From Burkholderiales bacterium (GTDB taxonomy: Bacteria; Pseudomonadota; Gammaproteobacteria; Burkholderiales; Burkholderiaceae): DNA of 8,627 nucleotides. Made by a program: the position numbers and the translations under genes. Under the pieces are notes generated by a model that was not told where the DNA came from, searched no databases, and worked only from the letters and a program-made list of their open reading frames with translations. Location of the stretch: the NCBI GenBank assembly GCA_947447845.1, contig CANFNO010000081.1, forward strand, positions 1-8,627, given 5' to 3'. Position 1 is the first letter of the stretch. Each line of letters starts with the position of its first letter. Positions 1 to 4,085 of this stretch are shown here, piece after piece.

Positions 1-235
1 GATCACTATTGTCATCACCGCCAGCGGTTCGCCCCTGGCCAGTGCCGGTGACATCCACCTCAGCGCAGACCACCCGGAAGGCTTCGACAAATACAGCCCC
101 ATGGTCTCGCGCCTCTTGCATCTCATGATCATCGACATCCTGACCACCTGCGTGGCCCTGCGAATAGGAAGCGGCACTTTGCAGCCGCTGCTGCGCGAGA
201 TGAAGCACAACTTACGGAACAAGCGCTACACCTGA
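1..235 (+). CDS. RpiR/MurR-family transcriptional regulator, C-terminal fragment (5' end outside window)
   Basis: Open frame from base 2 to a TGA at 233-235 gives 77 residues, cut off at the window edge. The fragment reads ITIVITASGSPLASAGDIHL..., then a Y-S-P-M-V-S-R-L-L-H-L-M-I-I-D segment and an L-R-E-M-K-H-N-L-R tail. The S-x-S-P-L-A strand and the 'PM.SR..HL...D' helix are typical of the last third of the SIS (sugar isomerase) domain in RpiR/MurR/HexR regulators. This domain senses a phosphosugar, while the HTH domain, not visible here, binds DNA. Members usually control sugar catabolism, but the target pathway cannot be told from this fragment. The gene ends at a strong hairpin terminator shared with the convergent porin. 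An alternative is another SIS-domain protein such as a sugar isomerase, but the tail fits the regulators better. Confidence 0.8.
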   Translation, partial: ITIVITASGSPLASAGDIHLSADHPEGFDKYSPMVSRLLHLMIIDILTTCVALRIGSGTLQPLLREMKHNLRNKRYT

Positions 236-257
236 CGCAGTCTTTAAGCAGTCCATT

Positions 258-293
258 AAAAAACCCCGCTGTGTTTCCACAGCGGGGTTTTTT
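258..293. terminator. Bidirectional intrinsic terminator between regulator and porin 1
   Basis: A perfect inverted repeat: left arm 258-273 (six A, then CCCCGCTGTG), loop TTTC at 274-277, right arm 278-293 (CACAGCGGGG, then six T). The 10-bp GC-rich stem is followed by a T run read in either direction, so it can end both the plus-strand regulator transcript and the minus-strand porin transcript. In the minus-strand RNA the loop reads GAAA, a stable GNRA tetraloop. In the plus-strand RNA it is UUUC. This suggests it is optimised for the porin. Confidence 0.95.
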
Positions 294-310
294 GTTTTCA
301 AAATCTCAAA

Positions 311-324
311 CTGGCTTACGCCAG
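311..324 (-). other. 3' UTR hairpin of porin 1, GUAA tetraloop
   Basis: On the minus strand a 5-bp stem CTGGC/GCCAG closes the loop GTAA, a GNRA tetraloop in RNA. It begins 7 nt after the porin stop codon and ends 17 nt before the terminator repeat. The 16-nt string CGCTGGCGTAAGCCAG (311-326) recurs exactly in the 3' UTR of porin 2 (1754-1769), at the same distance from the stop. A role in 3'-end stability or as a small-RNA seed region is inference. Confidence 0.7.
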
Positions 325-331
325 CGCGGGA

Positions 332-1429
332 TTAGAAGGACATTGTCAGACCGCCAACGTACTTGTTGGTAGTGATTTCAGTGCCGCTTGCGTCATCCTT
401 GGAAGAACGATAGCCGAAGTAAGCCTTGGCTTGCTTGCCCAGTGGGTACAGAACTTGTGCAGCGTAAGCAGAACGAGTGCTTTCCAAGTCGCCAGAAGTC
501 TTTTCACCAGCCCAGCCCAAGGACAGTTCCACGGGACCTGCAGGAACCTTCACGCCAATGGCAGAACCGGTGTCGGTTGCGGAACCAGTGCCAGCCAAAA
601 CGCCATTTGCTTTAGTAGACTGGAATGCACCATACACAGTGGCAACGCCGAGGTTGTATGCAATGGTAATTACAGTAGCGGTAGTGTTATTACCATCACC
701 TGCAGATGCTCCAAGCGTAGCAGCAACTGGTGCGACAACAGTGCCATCAGATTTCACATAACCGGCTTTTGCATTTGAGCCAAAGCTATTGGAAGTTGGA
801 ACGGTTTCCATCGCTGCGGAAATAGCCAGAGGGCCTGCAGAGTAGTTAACACCAGCGCTGGTGTAAGAAGTGCTGTTGCCAGTTGTGGTGTCCTTGCTGG
901 GTGCATACATGATCACCGCATTAAAACCACCGACGGTAGGTGTGGTGTACTGAACGTGACCCACTGCTGCACCGGAGTTTGCTGCATCATTGCCGTTATC
1001 GTTGTGAATACCGCCACCCCATGCTGCGCCAATGGCGGAGAAGTGGTTGTAATCCATTGCTTCATTGAAAGCATTGTCGTAAGGAGACCAGTCCATACCC
1101 AACTGGATGGCCCCGAAACCACCGGAAACACCAACGATACCGGTACGGCCCCAAGAATTGTTTGCCCAACCCGTGCCACCTGCGGGTCCAAAGCCGATTT
1201 CCGCCTTGGCGAACGCTTTACTGCCGCCACCAATGTCGGACTCGCCCTTAAAGCCGATCGTACTGGTGTTGTAACCGCCGTTCACAGCAGTCAATCCAGC
1301 GTCAGGTGTACCAGTGACGGTTGTAGCACCAACGCCCAAGTCAATGCGAGCGTACGGGGTGATCGTAGCCTGAGCAAATGCGGAACCGATAGATGCCAGA
1401 GCGGCCAAAGCGATAAGAGTCTTTTTCAT
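332..1429 (-). CDS. Gram-negative general porin (outer-membrane beta-barrel), porin 1
   Basis: The 365-residue protein starts with a Sec signal peptide MKKTLIALAALASIGSAFA, probably cut after residue 19 before QATITPYARID. It ends in ...VGGLTMSF; the terminal Phe is the classic outer-membrane insertion signal read by the BAM complex. Alternating hydrophobic strands with G/N/D/T-rich loops, few cysteines, and 'IGFKGESDIGGGSKAFAKAEIGF' near residues 58-80 match the betaproteobacterial trimeric porins (Porin_4/OmpC-like). The family forms 16-stranded trimeric channels for passive diffusion of small hydrophilic solutes; substrate preference cannot be read from the sequence. The start is set by TTGAGGT five bases before the ATG at 1429 and by the signal peptide. 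It has its own terminator and a separate upstream region, so it is probably monocistronic. A second, shorter porin lies upstream in the same orientation. Confidence 0.95.
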   Translation of the reverse strand: MKKTLIALAALASIGSAFAQATITPYARIDLGVGATTVTGTPDAGLTAVNGGYNTSTIGFKGESDIGGGSKAFAKAEIGFGPAGGTGWANNSWGRTGIVGVSGGFGAIQLGMDWSPYDNAFNEAMDYNHFSAIGAAWGGGIHNDNGNDAANSGAAVGHVQYTTPTVGGFNAVIMYAPSKDTTTGNSTSYTSAGVNYSAGPLAISAAMETVPTSNSFGSNAKAGYVKSDGTVVAPVAATLGASAGDGNNTTATVITIAYNLGVATVYGAFQSTKANGVLAGTGSATDTGSAIGVKVPAGPVELSLGWAGEKTSGDLESTRSAYAAQVLYPLGKQAKAYFGYRSSKDDASGTEITTNKYVGGLTMSF

Positions 1430-1453
1430 GAATACCTCAATAATTAATGTGGT

Positions 1454-1495
1454 TCAAATTTACGTTCGCTTGCAATACAAGCTAATTAAATTTGA
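1454..1495. promoter_or_regulatory. Nested dyad upstream of porin 1 (candidate operator or 5' UTR hairpin)
   Basis: The outer arms TCAAATTTA (1454-1462) and TAAATTTGA (1487-1495) are perfect 9-bp reverse complements. Inside them lie GCTTG (1468-1472) and CAAGC (1478-1482), a second perfect dyad with loop CAATA. The two dyads share a centre near 1475. If one allows a single-base bulge, the outer arm extends to GGT/ACC. The element begins about 25 bp upstream of the porin 1 ATG and overlaps the tentative -10 box. It could bind a dimeric regulator or, if transcription starts further upstream, fold in the leader RNA. Confidence 0.55.
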
Positions 1496-1513
1496 CCATA
1501 TTTCGTAGATCAA
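1485..1513 (-). promoter_or_regulatory. Tentative sigma-70 promoter of porin 1
   Basis: On the minus strand, TTGATC (1508-1513, 4 of 6 matches to TTGACA) and TTTAAT (1485-1490, 5 of 6 matches to TATAAT) are separated by 17 bp. The start would fall near 1478, giving a leader of about 48 nt. The region is AT-rich, so chance matches are likely; confidence is low. Confidence 0.35.
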
Positions 1514-1704
1514 CGCCCTGTGTAAGAGCGAAAAACGGCTCATGAATTGTCAAACAAATGATTTTGTTGCTCAAATATGACATCTTTTGAAGCCAAGGGT
1601 TTACCCGTAAAGAAATGCAAAGTCGCGCATAGAGAAATGAAGGGCGCAAAGCGAACTGACATGCAACTTTTTAGCGAATTTCAAGAGATCGCATCGCCAA
1701 ACGA

Positions 1705-1736
1705 AAAAGCCCGCTGCATTTCTGCAGCGGGCTTTT
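1705..1736 (-). terminator. Intrinsic terminator of porin 2
   Basis: A perfect inverted repeat: AAAAGCCCGCTGCA (1705-1718), loop TTTC (1719-1722), TGCAGCGGGCTTTT (1723-1736). In the minus-strand RNA the stem GCCCGCUGCA/UGCAGCGGGC is capped by GAAA and followed by U4. The core CCCGCTG-N2-TTTC-N2-CAGCGGG is shared with the terminator at 258-293, with compensatory changes at three other base pairs. It may also act on the plus strand, but no plus-strand gene ends there. Confidence 0.93.
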
Positions 1737-1753
1737 ATTCATTTAAACCTCAG

Positions 1754-1767
1754 CTGGCTTACGCCAG
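1754..1767 (-). other. 3' UTR hairpin of porin 2, GUAA tetraloop
   Basis: Same CTGGC-GTAA-GCCAG hairpin (minus strand) as after porin 1: 7 nt past the stop codon and 17 nt before the terminator repeat. The 16-nt element at 1754-1769 is identical to 311-326, although the coding sequences just upstream and the spacers around it differ. Confidence 0.7.
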
Positions 1768-1774
1768 CGTCAGA

Positions 1775-2710
1775 TTAGAACGAGTGGAAAACACCAACGC
1801 GGTATTGGCTGTTGATCAGGTAACCGCCATTGGCGATTGCTTTGTCGTTAGCTTGACCGAAAGATGCCTTCAAAGAAGTGCGCTTGCTCAAAGCGTAAGA
1901 AGCAGCAGCGGTAGTCCACTGAGCGCCGTCGTATTGAGCGGTGTCCAGACCCAGAGTCACAGCACCAACGGGAACGCTCACACCAGCGGTGGTGATGCCC
2001 ACGTCGTTGTAGGAGTTCTTGTTGTAACCAACGCCGAACTTGGCAATGCCTGCGTCATACAGAGCGTACAAAGCGTAGGCAGAAGCGCCAGCCAGAGTTG
2101 CGCTCTTGGCAGTGGTGTCATTACCACCGTAGTTGCTGTCAAACGAAACTGCTTCAACGTAGGCAGTCAGAGGACCACCAGAATATTTGACGTTCAAAAC
2201 GGTCTTGTTGTTATTGGGGGTACCAGTAACAGCAGATTGCAGGCCGTCGCCGCCGTTCACATAGATCAGGCTGGCAACAGCGCCGCCGAACGAAGGAGTG
2301 GAGTAAACGATGCCGTTGCGTTGAGCAGTCAGCTTCAAGTTCACAGCAGCAGTGTCAGCAATACCGTTGGACAGGCTGGCGCCAGACAACAGTGCAGCTT
2401 CGATAGCGGAATGCGACTCGTAGGATTTCAGGGTGACCTTACCGAAGCCACCAGCGATAGACAAAGAAGTGTCTTCGCTACCAGTAGCGTGACGAGCACC
2501 GAAGTCAAAACCAGAGCTCAGGGCCAGAGTTGTACCACCGCCCAGATCTTCGGTCACGCCGATGAACAGGTTACCGTCAGACTGTTCAAAGCCAGTGGCC
2601 TTATTCAGGTTGGAAGACTTGCTCAGGGAAAAAGTGCCGGTCAGAGCAACTTGTGCGGAAGCAGCGCCAACCAATGTCAGTGCAGCGATAGCAACGAGGG
2701 ATTTTTTCAT
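1775..2710 (-). CDS. Gram-negative porin (outer-membrane beta-barrel), porin 2
   Basis: The 311-residue protein has signal peptide MKKSLVAIAALTLVGAASA (cut after residue 19, before QVALTGTFSLSKSS) and ends ...QYRVGVFHSF with the terminal Phe of beta-barrel proteins. Strands such as 'NLFIGVTEDLGGGTTLALSSGFDFG' (about residues 47-71) and 'GFGKVTLKSYESHSA' follow the porin pattern in which a periplasmic turn GGG precedes the next strand. It is about 50 residues shorter than porin 1 and lacks close similarity outside family motifs, so it is not a recent copy. The frame is open upstream to 2884, but the signal peptide and GGAG at 2721-2724 (10 nt before the ATG) fix the start at 2710. The role is diffusion of small solutes; its specificity is unknown. 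The upstream region shared with coq7 is rich in candidate control sites. Confidence 0.93.
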   Translation of the reverse strand: MKKSLVAIAALTLVGAASAQVALTGTFSLSKSSNLNKATGFEQSDGNLFIGVTEDLGGGTTLALSSGFDFGARHATGSEDTSLSIAGGFGKVTLKSYESHSAIEAALLSGASLSNGIADTAAVNLKLTAQRNGIVYSTPSFGGAVASLIYVNGGDGLQSAVTGTPNNNKTVLNVKYSGGPLTAYVEAVSFDSNYGGNDTTAKSATLAGASAYALYALYDAGIAKFGVGYNKNSYNDVGITTAGVSVPVGAVTLGLDTAQYDGAQWTTAAASYALSKRTSLKASFGQANDKAIANGGYLINSQYRVGVFHSF

Positions 2711-2737
2711 TTGTAAATTTCTCCAAGGTTTAACAAA

Positions 2738-2755
2738 GGGCTCCAGGTGGAACCC
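2738..2755 (-). other. Leader hairpin upstream of the porin 2 ribosome site
   Basis: The minus-strand RNA GGGUUCCA-CC-UGGAGCCC forms an 8-pair stem, or 7 pairs with a 4-nt loop, including one U-G wobble. The same DNA read on the plus strand would have a C-A mismatch, so the structure favours the porin transcript. It sits 13 nt upstream of the GGAG site. A regulatory or stability role is inference. Confidence 0.4.
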
Positions 2756-2781
2756 CGGGCCAACCTCCTGTGTAAGGAAGC

Positions 2782-2798
2782 TGCATGTATTGCACCAG
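2782..2798 (-). promoter_or_regulatory. Possible sigma-54 promoter element for porin 2
   Basis: On the minus strand CTGGTGCAATACATGCA carries the GG-N10-GC spacing and matches 9 of the 13 defined positions of the consensus YTGGCACGRNNNTTGCW. Transcription would start near 2771, giving a leader of about 60 nt. It overlaps the NtrC-like dyad at 2791-2807, which is unusual for an activator site. I see no convincing sigma-70 alternative for porin 2 here. Confidence 0.25.
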
Positions 2799-2871
2799 AC
2801 GGGCGCATGTTTGGCAAAGGAAAGCGGACAATAGGTGCAAATCAGTGCGTTTTTCGTTGCAGGGGTGCAAC
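2790..2871. promoter_or_regulatory. GGTGCAA heptamer cluster with NtrC-like dyad, porin 2 / coq7 control region
   Basis: Three copies of one heptamer lie in 82 bp: TTGCACC at 2790-2796, and GGTGCAA at 2834-2840 and 2864-2870; the last two are direct repeats 30 bp apart. The first copy belongs to TGCACC-AGACG-GGCGCA (2791-2807), one base off the NtrC-type dyad TGCACC-N5-GGTGCA. The last belongs to a separate perfect dyad GTTGCA-GGGG-TGCAAC (2856-2871). The region lies between divergent genes and could act on either. The NtrC assignment is a motif match only. Confidence 0.4.
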
Positions 2872-2938
2872 AATTTGTATCCATCGCGGGCGGCAGCCAC
2901 CTTTAATACACTGTTCCGCACAACGGAGATTATTTGAT

Positions 2939-3556
2939 ATGGACTCTTTTTTCATCGCAGCCGACACCGCGCTGCGCACCCTCTTTGCCAAGCCTCGTGC
3001 AGCAAAAGCTTGCCCTACTCTTCCAGAAGGGCCAACCGAGCTAAACGACGCCGAGCGACGCCTTGCTGCCGGGCTGATGCGGGTAAACCACGTGGGCGAA
3101 ATCTGTGCCCAGGCGCTTTATGCGGCCCAGGCATTAGCCACACCGAGCCCGGAGCTGCGTCGACAATTCAATCAGGCCAGCGCCGATGAAGTGGACCATT
3201 TGGCCTGGACTGCTGAGCGCTTGCACGAACTGGGTGCACGCCCGTCGATTCTGAATCCGCTGTGGTACGCCGGTGCTTTTGGCTTGGGCCTCTTGGCTGG
3301 GCGGATGGGCAATGCAGTCAGCCTGGGCTTTGTGGTGGAGACCGAGCACCAAGTTGGCGCACACCTACAAAGTCATCTGGAAGCGCTACCCACAGGTGAC
3401 CACGCTTCACGCGCCATCGTGGCGCAGATGGCCGACGACGAAATGCGCCACGCCAGCGAGGCGCAGGCCGCTGGCGCGGTGGAATTGCCTCAGCCCGTCA
3501 AACAGCTGATGCGTGCCGCAGCCAAGGTCATGACGACCGTGGCTGAACACGTTTAA
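2939..3556 (+). CDS. coq7: 2-polyprenyl-3-methyl-6-methoxy-1,4-benzoquinone monooxygenase (Coq7 / demethoxyubiquinone hydroxylase)
   Basis: The 205-residue protein carries the diiron ligands of the Coq7 family in order: E54 (HVGEICAQALY), E84 and H87 (DEVDH), E136 (VETEH), and E168 and H171 (DDEMRH), in two repeated helical halves. The family catalyses the O2-dependent C6 hydroxylation late in ubiquinone synthesis, as a monotopic protein on the inner face of the cytoplasmic membrane; the hydrophobic stretch near 110-133 may be the membrane-contact helix. The frame is open upstream to 2747, but the preceding 64 residues look like non-coding DNA, while MDSFFIAAD and CGGAGA ten bases upstream support the start at 2939. 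A TTTAAT at 2902-2907 is a weak -10 candidate with no good -35. The gene is divergent from porin 2 and convergent with the OsmC gene, 21 bp away. The product indicates aerobic respiration with ubiquinone. Confidence 0.93.
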   Translation: MDSFFIAADTALRTLFAKPRAAKACPTLPEGPTELNDAERRLAAGLMRVNHVGEICAQALYAAQALATPSPELRRQFNQASADEVDHLAWTAERLHELGARPSILNPLWYAGAFGLGLLAGRMGNAVSLGFVVETEHQVGAHLQSHLEALPTGDHASRAIVAQMADDEMRHASEAQAAGAVELPQPVKQLMRAAAKVMTTVAEHV

Positions 3557-3577
3557 ATCACACGCTCAAACGTTCGA

Positions 3578-4027
3578 TCAGGATTCCACCAAGTCAAAGC
3601 TGGTGGTGATCTCAGCGGTCTTGGCCAGCATGATGCTGGCAGAGCAATACTTCTCATGGCTCATGGCGATGGCGCGCTCCACCGCAGTTGCAGGCAGGCC
3701 TCTGCCGCTCACCGTGAAGTGCATGTGGATCTTGGTGAATACTTTCGGGTCGACCTCGGCACGTTCACTGGTGAGCTTTACGCTGCAGCCCTGCACATTG
3801 TGGCGACCGCGCTTGAGGATCAGGACCACGTCATAGGCGGTGCATCCACCGGTACCGGCCAGCACGGTTTCCATGGGGCGCGGCGCCAAATTCTGGCCGC
3901 CGTTTTCGGGTTTGGCGGCATCGGGCGCGCCGTCCATAGTGATGGTGTGGCCACTGCCGGTTTCCGCGACAAACCCCATGCCGGAGCGTGTGCCCAGGGC
4001 ACCGGTCCAACTGACTGTACATTCCAT
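3578..4027 (-). CDS. OsmC family protein (YhfA-like)
   Basis: The 149-residue protein has the OsmC/Ohr fold signature: N-terminal beta strands, 'APRPMETVLAGTGGCTAYDVV' (residues 49-68) with C62, and 'AIAMSHEKYCSASIML' (119-134) with C128. In the family these two cysteines form the peroxidatic/resolving pair that reduces organic peroxides. The spacing and the short N-terminus fit the YhfA-like branch better than OsmC or Ohr proper, and the substrate of that branch is uncertain. No signal peptide is seen, so it is cytoplasmic. The start at 4027 has GAGG seven bases upstream. It is divergent from ilvA over 58 bp, with a palindrome (4044-4061) that could serve both genes. No clear terminator separates it from the convergent coq7. 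Confidence 0.87.
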   Translation of the reverse strand: MECTVSWTGALGTRSGMGFVAETGSGHTITMDGAPDAAKPENGGQNLAPRPMETVLAGTGGCTAYDVVLILKRGRHNVQGCSVKLTSERAEVDPKVFTKIHMHFTVSGRGLPATAVERAIAMSHEKYCSASIMLAKTAEITTSFDLVES

Positions 4028-4043
4028 TTTTAATCCTCTGTAA

Positions 4044-4061
4044 TTGCCCCGCGCGGAGCAA
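4044..4061. promoter_or_regulatory. 18-bp near-palindrome between the OsmC gene and ilvA (candidate operator)
   Basis: TTGCCCCGCGCGGAGCAA pairs at 8 of 9 symmetric positions; the only mismatch is C4048 with A4057. Its centre lies 33-34 bp before the predicted ilvA start and covers the place where a -35 box should be. It lies 17-34 bp upstream of the OsmC start codon on the other strand. A dimeric regulator bound here could control both genes. Its identity is unknown. Confidence 0.5.
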
Positions 4062-4073
4062 AATTTCCGTGCC

Positions 4074-4079
4074 TATAAT
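4074..4079 (+). promoter_or_regulatory. Perfect -10 box (TATAAT) of ilvA; predicted leaderless start
   Basis: TATAAT at 4074-4079 matches the sigma-70 consensus fully. With standard numbering (-12 to -7) the +1 base is 4086, the A of the ilvA ATG. There is no -35 match at 16-18 bp spacing and no purine-rich ribosome site before the ATG. Both are consistent with a leaderless mRNA whose promoter depends on a factor at the adjacent palindrome. Confidence 0.6.
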
Positions 4080-4085
4080 GGGTGC

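Larger units (their letters stand above)
1430..1774. other. Intergenic region between the two porins
   Basis: This 345-bp AT-rich stretch has no convincing gene. From left to right it holds the porin 1 ribosome site (GAGG, minus strand), a nested dyad over a tentative minus-strand promoter (1454-1513), a lone TTGACA on the minus strand (1548-1553) with no acceptable -10 at normal spacing, and about 150 bp (1555-1704) in which I recognise nothing. It ends with the porin 2 terminator and the small 3' UTR hairpin. The unassigned part could hold distal regulator sites for porin 1. Confidence 0.6.

Noticed and set aside
1542..1580. A 12-codon plus-strand mini-ORF upstream of porin 1
   Set aside because: It has no ribosome site, no conserved feature, and opposes porin transcription.
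1577..2716. A 379-codon plus-strand open frame antisense to porin 2
   Set aside because: It is Ser/Gln/Val-rich with no domain, has no ribosome site, and mirrors a porin with signal peptide and terminal Phe. It follows from the biased codon use of the opposite strand and would run through the porin terminator.
2764..2769. CCTCCT, read as AGGAGG on the minus strand, as the ribosome site of a leader peptide before porin 2
   Set aside because: There is no ATG or GTG at a workable distance downstream. It is kept only as a possible leader element.
2711..2884. Upstream extension of porin 2 to give 369 residues
   Set aside because: The extension would place 58 Cys-rich residues before a perfect signal peptide, and GGAG lies before the ATG at 2710.
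2747..2938. Upstream extension of coq7 to 269 residues
   Set aside because: The added residues resemble no Coq7 N-terminus, and the DNA carries regulatory dyads. The ATG at 2939 has a ribosome site.
3557..3577. Terminator between the convergent coq7 and OsmC genes
   Set aside because: Only a weak 5-bp repeat (CGTTT/AAACG) with a long loop and no T run is present.
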